Source of the DNA: Stieleria sedimenti
GTDB lineage: Bacteria; Planctomycetota; Planctomycetia; Pirellulales; Pirellulaceae
Assembly (NCBI RefSeq): GCF_025060895.1
Contig: NZ_JANZKV010000042.1
Location: 143,852-207,851 of the forward strand
Length of the DNA: 64,000 nt
Direction of reading: 5' to 3'
The notes below the pieces were generated by a model. The model did no database searches. It saw only the letters and a program-made list of their open reading frames with translations, and was not told the origin of the DNA. The position numbers were made by a program, and so were the translations under genes. Shown one piece after another: positions 17,911-27,271 of the stretch (the stretch's first letter is position 1; each line of letters starts with the position of its first letter).

Positions 17911-20483
17911 GACTGCGGATCACCCTGAGACGCAAAGGTCGCCATGGCCAAGTCAACGTCGCCCGTGCGCAAGCACGCGTTACCTTTTGCGACTGTCGCG
18001 AGCTTCAACAAGTCGTCTCGGAACTCTTGGTGCCTCGGTTCATCGCGGATGGCGTTCCTCACTGTATCTAGTATCGAGTTCTCTTTCGCGAAATCACCGA
18101 AGTGCGAAAAAAGACTCGCGAAATGAGTTGTTTCCCAAGGGTCGTGAACTGCCATTTCGCGTGCGGCGTTCAACAGTTGATTTGATATGTGCTGGTACGT
18201 CCTAGGGGGCAGTGAATGAAGCCATTGAAACATTCGCTTTCGGTCGTGCTCGTATCCGTTCAGTCGCCGACTACGGACTCTTGCCAGGAATTCCGCAATC
18301 AGAATAGATACTACTCCAGCGATCGGCGAATTTGGCGGGCAGGTTCGCACAAGATTCGCGATGATCTTTTGGTCGGGGCGACTTTCACCGGTTGGGAGTG
18401 TGGACTTGACCAATCCAATGGCGATGTGCATGAGCCCATCGTGTTGACGTGCCAAACCGAGGATGGCTTCGCAAATGCTCTCTAATTGAATTGGGTCGTC
18501 TTTGTAGACCTTCAAATGGGTGGCCAGTGCAGTCATTGCGTCCAGTGCCTGATCCTCATCAAACCATCGCGGTCCTCTTGAGACAACCTCAACAGCGGCC
18601 TTATGGACCATCGTGTAGGTGTCTCGCAGGTGAACATTCATGATGTCGATGATGTTCGATGGTGGCGGCGACTTGCTATATCGAAACATCTCACAGGTGG
18701 CGTCGATAGCGTGTCCGCGAACCCAAACGGATTCATAATCCATGAGTCCTTTCATCAGCAACGGTAGAGCCTTGGATCGTAGTTGGTAGTTCTCGCCAAT
18801 CGTCCCAAGGAGTGTCATGCAGACCGCTTTCAGCTCCGCGCCCACATTGGCATCACGATTTTGAAGGCACCCGGCAACCGTGTCAAAGTGAACCGAACTC
18901 TGTTGCTCAGTCAGGTGTTTCAAGCAGCGAATCAATCGGTCTTTCAGCATCAACCATTCACGCTTTCGCCCATGGGCCTGTAGACCAGCGAGGCGTGGAT
19001 CTTCGCTCTCGCCAGGAATGATGATTTTTGGCGGGGGCTCAGGAGGTTCTTTGATCGCAACAATCAGGGCCAAGTATCCCAAGATAGCGTCGAACTTCTC
19101 AGAGATTACCACCGGCCGATGTGACGCTGCGTTTTCCAAAGCCTCGGCCGCTTCGCCTCTCAGATCAAGTTCAAGCATGTCGTCTTTCACCCAATCGAAA
19201 AGTCGACCAAAAGCAATCTGTTGCGAACGAGCGATATCATCGACTTCTTTCGTTTTATCATCGTCCCAATCAAGCAGATCAGAATATACGCGGATGATGT
19301 CTTCCTTGACCGCGGGACGTGATCCGGCAAAAGTACTCGCCAGCTCTTCGTCGACTTGGTCTGGAGCGAATTTGAATGCGTGTTGCAGGACGCCGACGAT
19401 CTCTGCGGATGGCGTATTGGAACCACGATCATTCGTTTCAAAGAGACAGAGAGATTGGGCAATCGATTCGATCAGATCCACAGCGATGCTGGGTCTGCTT
19501 CGCTGAAGTCTCTTTAAGGCACCGCAGTATCGAATGCGGGTACGGTCGTCCAAGTTCTGCAAACCAAGCCGAAACGCTTGCCTGACACTTTCCTGGTCTG
19601 CGTCGTAGCTTCTTTGGAGGGCGTTGAGGTGCCATTGGTAGCTCGGAGACGACCGATGCCACAGAAGGAATGCCATGTCATCATGCTGGGTGCGGATCAG
19701 ACTGTCGATAAGCGTATCGCTAAGTGGGTACTGAACCGTGTCTCCGAGTGCGTCCACCAACTCGGCTGTCAGCTCGGTATAGAATCCTCTCTCGATGTTC
19801 GCGGTTGCCATGGGAAGCATCGCGGCACGAACGCTTTGCGATGCCCGTGCTAGCGCGATGCAGGTTGGTAGCGTCAATTCGGCATGATCGTCGGTGGAAG
19901 CCAATGTGATCAACAGAGTGACGCTGGCGTCGGGAAACAGTTCCGGCGCGAGGCTGGCAGATTCCACCAGTCGCTGTGACGCAGCAGCACGTTTCGATGC
20001 ATCCTCGGAGAATAACTGCTCCAAGAACTGAATAAGCTCACGCGTTTCCGGCGACGCCATTTCGCCTATCTGTGTGCTCTGGTCAGCGAGATTGGCGCGT
20101 AGCTCAGATATGCGAGCCGTCTCATCCGCCTCCTTTCCCTCGCGAGCTTCAACTGCCTTTCGCTGGCTAGCGATAATTTCATTTCCCCAACTTGGGTCAC
20201 CAGCGGGAGAGTGGTGTGGGCAGCCCTGGCAATGTTGGCTGAGGAACTCGCTAAAGATCCAACGTAAATTCATCGAGCTCGATTTATGCTCAACGTGCGG
20301 ACACCCTATCGAGTGCGACGCGATTGGAAGGCCGCTCATCTCGGCATAAAGCCCTTGGCTCTCCCGGGCGATTTCTACGTTGGTACACCAAGCATTCATT
20401 CCGTCGAGACATTCTTGGTTGTCCCGACCCAATTCAAGGCTCTGATCGAAATCGTCTTTTCTCGATTCATCGTAGCGTCGCAT
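17907..20483 (-). CDS. Large HEAT-repeat protein with an N-terminal Cys/His cluster
   Basis: An 858-residue protein; ATG 20483 is chosen because AGGTGA lies five bases upstream. Residues 57-91 contain a probable zinc or Fe-S site (HSIGCPHVEH ... HCQGCPHH). After a coiled-coil (about residues 100-140) nearly the whole protein is alpha-solenoid, with HEAT-type helices such as YESVWVRGHAIDATCEMF and ALPLLMKGLMDYE. It is the first gene of a two-gene unit with the PD-(D/E)XK protein. It is divergent from the Mrr-like remnant operon at 20528. HEAT solenoids often act as sensors or scaffolds; a phage-defence role is inference from the company it keeps. Confidence 0.65.
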   Translation of the reverse strand: MRRYDESRKDDFDQSLELGRDNQECLDGMNAWCTNVEIARESQGLYAEMSGLPIASHSIGCPHVEHKSSSMNLRWIFSEFLSQHCQGCPHHSPAGDPSWGNEIIASQRKAVEAREGKEADETARISELRANLADQSTQIGEMASPETRELIQFLEQLFSEDASKRAAASQRLVESASLAPELFPDASVTLLITLASTDDHAELTLPTCIALARASQSVRAAMLPMATANIERGFYTELTAELVDALGDTVQYPLSDTLIDSLIRTQHDDMAFLLWHRSSPSYQWHLNALQRSYDADQESVRQAFRLGLQNLDDRTRIRYCGALKRLQRSRPSIAVDLIESIAQSLCLFETNDRGSNTPSAEIVGVLQHAFKFAPDQVDEELASTFAGSRPAVKEDIIRVYSDLLDWDDDKTKEVDDIARSQQIAFGRLFDWVKDDMLELDLRGEAAEALENAASHRPVVISEKFDAILGYLALIVAIKEPPEPPPKIIIPGESEDPRLAGLQAHGRKREWLMLKDRLIRCLKHLTEQQSSVHFDTVAGCLQNRDANVGAELKAVCMTLLGTIGENYQLRSKALPLLMKGLMDYESVWVRGHAIDATCEMFRYSKSPPPSNIIDIMNVHLRDTYTMVHKAAVEVVSRGPRWFDEDQALDAMTALATHLKVYKDDPIQLESICEAILGLARQHDGLMHIAIGLVKSTLPTGESRPDQKIIANLVRTCPPNSPIAGVVSILIAEFLARVRSRRLNGYEHDRKRMFQWLHSLPPRTYQHISNQLLNAAREMAVHDPWETTHFASLFSHFGDFAKENSILDTVRNAIRDEPRHQEFRDDLLKLATVAKGNACLRTGDVDLAMATFASQGDPQS

Positions 20484-20527
20484 GAAATCACCTATCGGTG
20501 GCGCAAGGAAATGCAAGCCTCGCCTGA

Positions 20528-20875
20528 TTTGCGTGGTTCTATGAAAGGCACCGGCTTCATCAGTTTAGTGTTTCGGAAGAAATCCCCCAAGAAGCCAACA
20601 CGACGATCGTCCTGGAGTTTGCAGAAGGTGGAACGCCTAATTGCGATTACCTTGCATCTGCAGCAACGACGTTCAGAGGCGCGGTTGAACCGTTTGTACC
20701 AAATCCAATTTCAGATCTGCCCCCAGAGCTCAGTAAAATCGTGAGCACGTTTAGCGTCTGGAACCCGTGCAACGAACCCGGACCTTGGGAGGTGGGAAGT
20801 GCACTGTTAATATCAAGTGCGGCTAGAAAGTCGCGGCACTACTACAGTTGGCCGTTTCCGTGTCACCAAACGTGA
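20528..20875 (+). pseudogene. 5'-truncated ORF coupled to an Mrr-like nuclease
   Basis: An open frame of 115 codons follows a TGA at 20525 and has no usable start codon. It reads EEIPQEANTTIVLEF, then ISDLPPELSKIVSTFSVWNP, and looks coding. Its stop overlaps the GTG start of the next gene as GTGA, the usual sign of translational coupling. I read it as the 3' remnant of the first gene of a two-gene operon whose 5' part was lost at the junction with the HEAT gene. Family unknown. Confidence 0.5.
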
Positions 20876-21837
20876 GCGATGATTCGAGCGAAGGAGACCA
20901 AGAACCGACTAGACCGAGACGCCAAACGATTGAGCAAGCTCGTTTGGAACTGAAATCACTTGAACCATTCGGGTTGCCACCCTGGCTCGAAGGCGAGACG
21001 CAACTACCGTTCTCGAAGTTTTCCGGTGATGTGTTCGAGATACTCTGCTTCTTGCTTCTCAAAGCAGAGAATCCTGGCCAAAAGATCGTTTACTACGGGA
21101 AGACCAAAGATCAAGGACGCGACATTGTTCGTTGGCATGCCAACGGCGATGTTGAACTCATTCAATGCAAGCGTTTCTCGAAGAATGTTGACGCGAGTCA
21201 AGTCAAGGCTGAACTTGCCAAGCTGGTGAGCAACCTATTTTACAAGCGTCTCGACGGCCCATTTGATCGCGTAACGTTCTATGTGGTTCCTGACTTGACC
21301 AGCGGCGCACAGGGTCTGATCGACGATCAAGCAAAGTGGCAAGCCGCAGCCGAAGAGTCGCTGAAGAGCTTCCTCAAGAAAACGCCATCAGGTGAATTGG
21401 TGAGTTTTGCGAAGCAATGGTGGCCTGAGATCACATCAGAAAAAGCGATCTCGCTAACTCTACGGATCAAAGCGTTTCCTGACCTGATCGACGAGTTCTT
21501 CACGCTCCGAAAGGTAGTCGATGGATCCAGTGAAGATGTCGCCAAAGCTGTCGTTGATCTCCTAGATGAGCGAGAAGAGAGAAAGACGCAGGAAAGCGCC
21601 GAAGTATGCCAAATTGCGAAGCTTACGATTGACGGAATTGCGCCCGCTTTTACAGCGGCGTCACGATCGCTTCGTCAATGGCCCAAAACTCTTAGTGATG
21701 GGAAATGGATTCCTGCCGAGGATCAGGTGAGCTTTGCGGCCCGCAGTCTTAACGCATTTGCAATCACCGATACGCTACTAAAACTCATTGCTGCGGCTGC
21801 GATCATGGGGCTGAGCAATATGCCGAAGAATGGGTAG
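20872..21837 (+). pseudogene. Mrr-like restriction endonuclease-domain protein, 3'-truncated into antisense copA
   Basis: GTG 20872 opens a frame whose first 285 or so residues look genuine. They contain a PD-(D/E)XK core of the Mrr type: the helix FSGDVFEILCFLLL, YYGKTKDQGRDIV (catalytic Asp), ELIQCKRF (Gln-X-Lys). A predominantly helical region follows. From about 21723 the frame runs antisense through the 3' end of copA ([11 protein letters not shown] onward), so the native C-terminus is missing. The break lies exactly at the copA stop. It was probably a DNA-targeting defence protein with a lost effector or sensor half. Confidence 0.6.
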
Positions 21838-24170
21838 AGCAATCCGGCTGCGACTGGGATTCCCAGCGCGTTGTAGATGAAGGCGAAGAACAAGTTCTGG
21901 CGAATGTTACTCATCGTTTTTCGGCTCAAGTTCGCCGCCGCCGCAACGCCGCGGAGATCGCCGCCGACGAGCGTGACGCCCGCAGATTCAATCGCAACGC
22001 CTGTTCCCGTGCCCATGGCGATGCCGACATTCGCTTCGGCAAGAGCTGGAGCGTCATTGATCCCATCCCCACACATCGCAACCGTCTTGCCTTCCTTCTT
22101 CAACTTGCGAACGAAATCATGCTTCTCCTCGGGAGAAACCCCAGCATGAAACTCGTCGATACCCAGCCTTGATGCGACTGCTTTCGCGGTCGGTTCGGCG
22201 TCGCCGGTCAACATCACCACCTTCAATCCCAGTTCGTGCAACGTCTTTAGTGCTGCCGGCGTGCTTTGCTTGATCGGGTCCGTGATTGCCAGGATAGCGG
22301 CCAACTGGTTATCGATCGCCACAAACACAACCGTTGCGCCTTCGGCCTGATGCGAACCCGCTTTTTCCCTTCCCGCATCGACTCCCTCGATGCCCTGTTC
22401 GTCCAACAAGTCAGCCTTGCCGATCAACACATCATGATCATCGACGCGCGCCTGAACTCCGCCACCGGTAATACTGTTGAATTCACGTGCCTCCACAGCC
22501 TGCAGCTCGCCCGCCTTGGCACGACGAACGACTGCCTGAGCTAGCGGATGTTCGCTCTGCGCTTCGACCGCCGCAGCCAACGTCAACACATCGTCTTGAT
22601 TCCAATTGCCAAACGTCTCGACGCCGGTCACTTCCGGCCGGCCCTGCGTGAGTGTACCTGTCTTGTCGACGACGATCGTGTCGACCTTCTCCATGACCTC
22701 AAGGACTTCTGCGTTCTTGATCAGCACGCCTTCCTTGGCACCGCGGCCAACGCCCACCATCACCGACATCGGCGTTGCCAGCCCCAACGCACAAGGGCAT
22801 GCGATGATCAATACTGCAACGGCTGCTACGAACGCATGAGCCAGTTGCGGCTGCGGACCAAGCACCGCCCATCCGATGAACGCGAGAATCGAGCATACGA
22901 TCACCGCTGGCACAAAGTACCGAGCGACCACATCGACCAGTTTCTGAATCGGCGCACGACTTCGTTGAGCGTCTGCAACCATCTGAACGATGCGGCTGAG
23001 AACCGTGTCCCCGCCGACGCCGACGGCTTCCATCACGAGCGCACCGGTCTGATTCAACGTTCCGCCGGTGATTTCGTCGCCCTCGACCTTCTTCACAGGT
23101 ATTGGCTCGCCCGTCAACATCGACTCATCGACGTTGCTCGACCCGCTAAGCACTTTCCCATCGACCGGAACCTTCTCACCGGGACGAACTCGCAACCGAT
23201 CACCCTTGTGTACTGAATCGAGCGAGACGTCTTCCTCGCCATCGTCTGTAATTCGGTGTGCCGTATCGGGAGCAAGCTTCATGAGTTCGCGAATTGCTCC
23301 GCCAGTCTGCTGACGTGCTCGCAGTTCCAACACTTGTCCGAGCAACACCAAGGTGATGATCACCGCCGCCGCTTCAAAATACAGAGGTGGAACACCGTTC
23401 TCGAAGAAGGCTTCCGGGATCACCCCCGGAAGCAGCACCACGACCAAGCTAAACATGTACGCAGCCAAGGTTCCCACCGCGATCAGCGAGAACATGTTCA
23501 AGTTCATTGTGCGAAACGACTTGGCTCCGCGAACCAACAATGGCCATCCGCACCAGAAAACTACTGGCGTCGCGAGGGCCAATTGCAACCAACCAAACAT
23601 CGTCTGGCTAATCCAATCCGCGATCCGCAATCCCACCATCGGCCCCATCGCGATTATGAGCAGTGGCACCGACAGTGCGACGCCAACCCAAAAGCGACGT
23701 TTCATGTCAGCGTACTGTTGGTCATCACCCTCGTCAGCCAACGAAACCACCTTCGGCTCTAAATCCATCCCGCAAATTGGGCAATCGCCAGGCCCAACCT
23801 GCTCGATCTCCGGATGCATGGGACAGGTGTAAATGGCAGTTGGGTCTGCCGGAGAATCGCTCGCCTTGGTCGATGGTTGACCACCGCAGCACGACGAAGT
23901 GGTCGAGGATTCTCCGATCTGAATCGTGGCTTCTCCACCGCAACAAATCGAACCGCTTGCCGCCTCCTTTTGCGCTCGTTTTGCCAGCACCCCAGCGGGA
24001 TCATCCTGGAACTTACTCAAACATCCATCACTACAGAATACGTAGTGTTTGCCCTGGAAATCCGCCGAACGGGGACTGTCTTTAGGCACCTTCATGCCGC
24101 AAACCGGATCAATTTGCATTGACGGATCGGCGACCGGCAATGACGTTTCATGATTTTTGGCGTGGTCCAT
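21723..24170 (-). CDS. copA: CopA-type copper-translocating P1B ATPase
   Basis: An 815-residue Cu(I) export ATPase. ATG 24170 has GGAG seven bases upstream. Order of parts: a YHS-like metal domain (DPVCGMKV...SDGCLSKF), Cys-pair motifs (SICCGG, SSCCGG), a YTCPMHPE...[10 protein letters not shown] heavy-metal-binding module, eight membrane helices with [10 protein letters not shown] (the CPC site), the phosphorylation motif DKTGTLT, TGD and [11 protein letters not shown]. The last helices end [12 protein letters not shown] CsoR-like dyad lies 37 bases upstream, in the divergent region shared with the Csp-like gene. Its 3' end marks the edge of the foreign block at 15.4-21.7 kb. Confidence 0.95.
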   Translation of the reverse strand: MDHAKNHETSLPVADPSMQIDPVCGMKVPKDSPRSADFQGKHYVFCSDGCLSKFQDDPAGVLAKRAQKEAASGSICCGGEATIQIGESSTTSSCCGGQPSTKASDSPADPTAIYTCPMHPEIEQVGPGDCPICGMDLEPKVVSLADEGDDQQYADMKRRFWVGVALSVPLLIIAMGPMVGLRIADWISQTMFGWLQLALATPVVFWCGWPLLVRGAKSFRTMNLNMFSLIAVGTLAAYMFSLVVVLLPGVIPEAFFENGVPPLYFEAAAVIITLVLLGQVLELRARQQTGGAIRELMKLAPDTAHRITDDGEEDVSLDSVHKGDRLRVRPGEKVPVDGKVLSGSSNVDESMLTGEPIPVKKVEGDEITGGTLNQTGALVMEAVGVGGDTVLSRIVQMVADAQRSRAPIQKLVDVVARYFVPAVIVCSILAFIGWAVLGPQPQLAHAFVAAVAVLIIACPCALGLATPMSVMVGVGRGAKEGVLIKNAEVLEVMEKVDTIVVDKTGTLTQGRPEVTGVETFGNWNQDDVLTLAAAVEAQSEHPLAQAVVRRAKAGELQAVEAREFNSITGGGVQARVDDHDVLIGKADLLDEQGIEGVDAGREKAGSHQAEGATVVFVAIDNQLAAILAITDPIKQSTPAALKTLHELGLKVVMLTGDAEPTAKAVASRLGIDEFHAGVSPEEKHDFVRKLKKEGKTVAMCGDGINDAPALAEANVGIAMGTGTGVAIESAGVTLVGGDLRGVAAAANLSRKTMSNIRQNLFFAFIYNALGIPVAAGLLYPFFGILLSPMIAAAAMSFSSVSVIANALRLRAAKLT

Positions 24171-24206
24171 CGATTTCTCCAAGCTGTCAAAAAGTCATTC
24201 TCCAAT

Positions 24207-24223
24207 ATACCCCGCAGTGGTAT
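24207..24223. promoter_or_regulatory. CsoR-type operator candidate 3
   Basis: ATACCCCGCAGTGGTAT has 5-bp perfect arms and a 7-bp centre. It sits between divergent copA and the Csp-like gene and could control both. Confidence 0.65.
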
Positions 24224-24288
24224 GCAAGTTGCGTACCGCTTATTCAGCGGAAACGGGGCCGCATCTAGGATTTCAAAAGGAGAAACGA

Positions 24289-24456
24289 ATGAGTTCTGCA
24301 ACCGCATCCATGGAAGAATGCATCGAAAGCTGCCAAGAGCGTCAGACGACCTGTGCTGACACGTTGACCAATCACTGCCTATCCGCCGCTTCGCACGGCG
24401 ACTGTGATTGGAACCTACAACCGTTTTCACGGTCTTGCGTTGCCTGCGGTCGCTGA
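24289..24456 (+). pseudogene. Truncated copper-storage-protein-like (four-helix, DUF326) gene
   Basis: ATG 24289 has AAGGAG just upstream. The first 30 or so residues (MEECIESCQERQTTCADTL, NHCL) match the first helices of Csp/DUF326 four-helix-bundle copper-binding proteins, which pack Cu(I) with CxxxC-type cysteines. After GDCDW the family pattern stops and the frame ends at 55 residues, about half the usual length. Downstream DNA is the edge of the integrative island 180 bases later. The promoter region with the CsoR-like dyad is intact, so a short Cys-rich peptide might still be made. Confidence 0.6.
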
Positions 24457-24571
24457 GGAATTTGTATCCAAAATCGGTGACAAATCAGTGACAATGTTGG
24501 CAACGTCGGGCCAACTTCGTTACAATCTCAATCCAACGTGCTGTCTCAGTAACCCCCACCCTCAAGATGAC

Positions 24572-25864
24572 TTACAACACAAATCCGACGCCGACACAAC
24601 GCCTAGCCAACAGAGCGAATGCAGGTTCGAGTCCTGCCGGGGGAGCTAGAACGAAAATCTTCGAGACTCGCCCGCCCTCAGCGGGCGTTTTTTCGTTGGT
24701 GTCGGCTGCATCTGAGGCGGCGGATTCCGATTGATTTTCGATGATGTTACCACCGGTGTTACCACCGCCATCGGTCGCCCGACTCCAGTGGTCATCGGTG
24801 ACTTGCAGGTAGTGCTTCTCGGCGACCTTGCCCGAGTGCCCCATCCAGGCGTTGATCACGTGATCGGGAAACTGCTCCTGAAGCTCCGTACGGCGGCTGG
24901 CCCGCAAGTTGACGAACGTCTTGGGCCATGACTCATAGCCCGCGGCCTCGATGATCCGGTTGGCCTGCGTGCCCAGGTTCGATGTCCGGCGGTACCGGCG
25001 GATCACGAACACCGAACCGTCGGCCGCCGATTCCTGGGCGCCGAGCAGCAACGACTCCAATTCTGGGAACAGCGGACAGAACCGCAGTCCGGTCTTTTCA
25101 GAATCGATCCGCAGCTTCCCCTGCTCCCACAGCACGTCGGTCCAGGTCAACGAAGTCAATTCACACCGCCGCATCCCACCGTACCGCGCCAGTCCAAAAA
25201 TCAGCTTCCAGTCGTGATCGGGCGTGTAATCGATGATCGCATCGATCACGGGCCGCGAAACGAAGTGGTCCCGATCCCGGTTGACGTGCCCGCTCAGCTT
25301 CAGCCCATCGAAGGGGCTCGACTCGATCAACCGATCCCTCACCGCGAACGTCATCATCGTCTTGCAACGCTTGAGGATCTTCTCCGCCGTCGACACGGCG
25401 AGGTTTTCGAGAAGGAACTGGTGGAACCGGTCGCAATCGGCCGGCGTGATCTCGGTGAGCAGCTTGTTCCGACCGAAACGCTTCAGCAGCCAGTCCTTCG
25501 CATTGCTGTAGTTGGTGATCGTTGACGGTTTGCCCTTCTTGGATTCGATGTAGCTCTCCAAGAATGGCCCCAGCAGACGCCCGGCGTCCTCGTTCAACAA
25601 TTCCCGTTCCGGCGCTGCCAAGCCAAGTTCAGCAAGGCGCTTCCGCAATCGTCCTCGCAGCGAGTTGACCCACTTCTCAGTTGCCGGATCAGGACGCCCG
25701 TTCGCCTTTTGAGCGCGAACCAATTCAGTGACGTGATGGCAAACCGTTTTCGCCAATGTTTTGGAAACGTCGCCGAGCCAAAGGACACGCTGCGACTGGT
25801 TAGCGTCACGCCACCGAATTTTGAAGCCGCGCCGCTCACCTTTCTGTTGGTGCAATGAAGCCAT
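24572..25864 (-). CDS. Tyrosine recombinase/integrase whose 3' end crosses the att core
   Basis: A 430-residue integrase; ATG 25864 has GGGAG nine bases upstream. An N-terminal SAM-like core-binding domain (about residues 100-190, PFLESYIESKKG) precedes the catalytic domain. The first catalytic Arg is in RYGGMRRCELTSL and a lysine in SEKTG. The box II region reads NLRASRRTEL, so the usual HxxR histidine is replaced. NAWMGHSG gives the box III His, and Tyr in EKHYLQV is the nucleophile. The frame then passes a Gly/Asn tail (GGGNTGGNII) and reads through the attachment core as APPAG, ending 20 codons beyond in host DNA (LEPAFALLARR). The last 20 residues thus depend on the integration site. Confidence 0.9.
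   Translation of the reverse strand: MASLHQQKGERRGFKIRWRDANQSQRVLWLGDVSKTLAKTVCHHVTELVRAQKANGRPDPATEKWVNSLRGRLRKRLAELGLAAPERELLNEDAGRLLGPFLESYIESKKGKPSTITNYSNAKDWLLKRFGRNKLLTEITPADCDRFHQFLLENLAVSTAEKILKRCKTMMTFAVRDRLIESSPFDGLKLSGHVNRDRDHFVSRPVIDAIIDYTPDHDWKLIFGLARYGGMRRCELTSLTWTDVLWEQGKLRIDSEKTGLRFCPLFPELESLLLGAQESAADGSVFVIRRYRRTSNLGTQANRIIEAAGYESWPKTFVNLRASRRTELQEQFPDHVINAWMGHSGKVAEKHYLQVTDDHWSRATDGGGNTGGNIIENQSESAASDAADTNEKTPAEGGRVSKIFVLAPPAGLEPAFALLARRCVGVGFVL
24621..24645 (+). tRNA. tRNA-like T-arm and acceptor 3' strand (no 5' half found)
   Basis: GCAGG-TTCGAGT-CCTGC forms a perfect T-arm (24621-24637), followed by CGGGGGA and G. No matching TCCCCCG 5' acceptor strand, D-arm or anticodon arm is visible in the preceding 100 bases. 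It is therefore a fragment or a very degenerate tRNA, not a functional one. It marks the left attachment site of the island. Confidence 0.5.
24633..24647 (+). repeat. attL core: 15-bp direct repeat, left copy
   Basis: CCTGCCGGGGGAGCT is repeated exactly at 42185-42199, 17.55 kb away. It overlaps the 3' end of a tRNA-like T-arm, the classic target of tyrosine integrases, and the integrase gene is adjacent. Confidence 0.8.
24669..24693 (+). terminator. Hairpin and T-run just inside the left island end
   Basis: CGCCCGC-CCTCA-GCGGGCG followed by TTTTTT reads on the plus strand immediately downstream of the tRNA-like remnant. It lies inside the integrase gene. It would stop transcription entering from the host side. 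Confidence 0.6.
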
Positions 25865-25873
25865 CGTATTCAA

Positions 25874-26191
25874 CTCCCATTCGTTGATCCCATATTGAAA
25901 GAAGTACCGCGGCGGGCCAGTTATGGGGGACTGGTTTTCGGATGTACGGTCCTAGCCGCGGCGTTGGTAAGTGTATTCATCCACATTGAGCTAGTCGAGC
26001 TTAGTCCGACTGGATTCGGGGGTGAGGGCGGTTGTACGTTTACCGCGTTCACCAATAGTTGAACATCATTTCATTGCCACGGTGATTCGCTACACCGTAT
26101 CAATCCCGTGTCTTTCATCCGTGCCATTGCTTCGTTTTTGATACACACACGCCCTATAAATAGGGGCGTGTGTATCAATCACTTAGCGGAG
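25874..26191. other. Intergenic region with long palindrome, possible island origin or operator
   Basis: No gene is seen in these 318 bases between the RepA-like gene and the integrase. The only strong structure is the palindrome at 26138-26178. A non-coding stretch with a strong dyad next to a RepA/primase pair is a natural place for a replication origin. Confidence 0.35.
26138..26178. repeat. 41-bp near-perfect palindrome
   Basis: The arms TTGATACACACACGCCC and GGGCGTGTGTATCAA (one 2-base slip) flank TATAAATAG. There is no T-run after the hairpin on either strand, so it does not look like a Rho-independent terminator. It is 13 bases from the 3' end of the RepA-like gene. Confidence 0.6.
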
Positions 26192-27271
26192 CTACGGGGC
26201 CGGATCATTGCCACAGTCGTATCTAAAACAGTCGACCTTCTGGGACTTGTTCTTTGGATTCGGCTGCTGCATGACGTCCAGTTCTCCGGCAAGCCGAAAA
26301 AGTGCGCGATTGACTCGAGTTGGGCCGAATGGTGACTTGCGAGTGATCGTCGCGCGGCACATCCAGTCGCCAGAATCGCGGAGGATGTTTCGCACCACGT
26401 TGTCCGCTTCCTTGTCGGCCTGCTCTTGCTTCTCATTTTGGCGTCCTTTCGCTCGTTTCAGCTCCGGCTCAGTGCTGCTTTCGCTCCAAAGCGGAAACTC
26501 AAAACGAAGGGACGTTGGGTCAATCGGTGGGAACGATCGGCACGCAGCATCCAACACGGCCAACTCGTCGTCTTGGTGCTCACGGATAATCATGTGGGTG
26601 TCGGCCGCTCGGCTGATTGACCCGGCACCACTGCCCACATCCGTGACCCGCTTGTCGGCTTGGCTTCCCTTGCTGCTGTGATGGTTCAGCACAAACGCTG
26701 CTCCCGTCTTTCTCGCCAGATCGTCGATCGTGTTGTACAGCCCGGTCATCGCCGCGTTGTCGTTCTCACTCAACCCCGTTGGAATGAACCGATAAAACGC
26801 ATCCAATGCGACCATCACGACGCCTTGATCGGCCAATCCCTCCAACGGATCGTAAAGCTCATTTAGGCCCGCGAGATTCCCCCGTAACGGCAGCACAACC
26901 ACGTTGTCGCGTAAGATGTCATCCTTGACCATCATCGCGTTTGCGACAGACTTGATGCGACTGCTGAGCGTCCCCGGTTGTAGCTCGTTGTCGATCAATG
27001 CGACACGCCCCTGAGCCGTCGCACGTCCCAGCCAGTCACGACCATCGGCAATTGATAGTGCCAGGCCAAGTATCATCCAGCTTTTGCCCTGCTTCGTGCT
27101 ACCGATGACGTTGACTGTCTCTCCGCGCCGGAACAAGCCGTCAACAATCGGCTCGGCGAGCGTGGGGTGTGTTTCAATGAAGTCGAGTGCCGATTGAAAA
27201 CGTAGCGGAGCGATTTGCCTTTCGACTTCTGCTTCCAGGTCCGGCGGTGTTTTTTCTACAGTCACACTCAC
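26192..27271 (-). CDS. RepA-like AAA/RecA-fold ATPase (plasmid/satellite replication helicase family)
   Basis: A 359-residue P-loop protein with Walker A GSTKQGKSW and the following helix MILGLALSIADG, a Walker B-like VVMVALDAF, and the sensor segment AAFVLNHHSSKG. This is the fold of RepA/DnaB-type replicative ATPases found on plasmids and integrated elements. The C-terminal 80 residues look like a winged-helix tail. The GTG start overlaps the stop of the primase-polymerase gene as GTGA, so the two are translationally coupled. It probably drives replication of the excised island. Confidence 0.8.
   Translation of the reverse strand: MSVTVEKTPPDLEAEVERQIAPLRFQSALDFIETHPTLAEPIVDGLFRRGETVNVIGSTKQGKSWMILGLALSIADGRDWLGRATAQGRVALIDNELQPGTLSSRIKSVANAMMVKDDILRDNVVVLPLRGNLAGLNELYDPLEGLADQGVVMVALDAFYRFIPTGLSENDNAAMTGLYNTIDDLARKTGAAFVLNHHSSKGSQADKRVTDVGSGAGSISRAADTHMIIREHQDDELAVLDAACRSFPPIDPTSLRFEFPLWSESSTEPELKRAKGRQNEKQEQADKEADNVVRNILRDSGDWMCRATITRKSPFGPTRVNRALFRLAGELDVMQQPNPKNKSQKVDCFRYDCGNDPAP

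Noticed and set aside
24540..24647. A complete tRNA at the left att site
   Set aside because: The T-arm and 3' acceptor are perfect, but no 5' acceptor, D-arm or anticodon arm can be paired with them.
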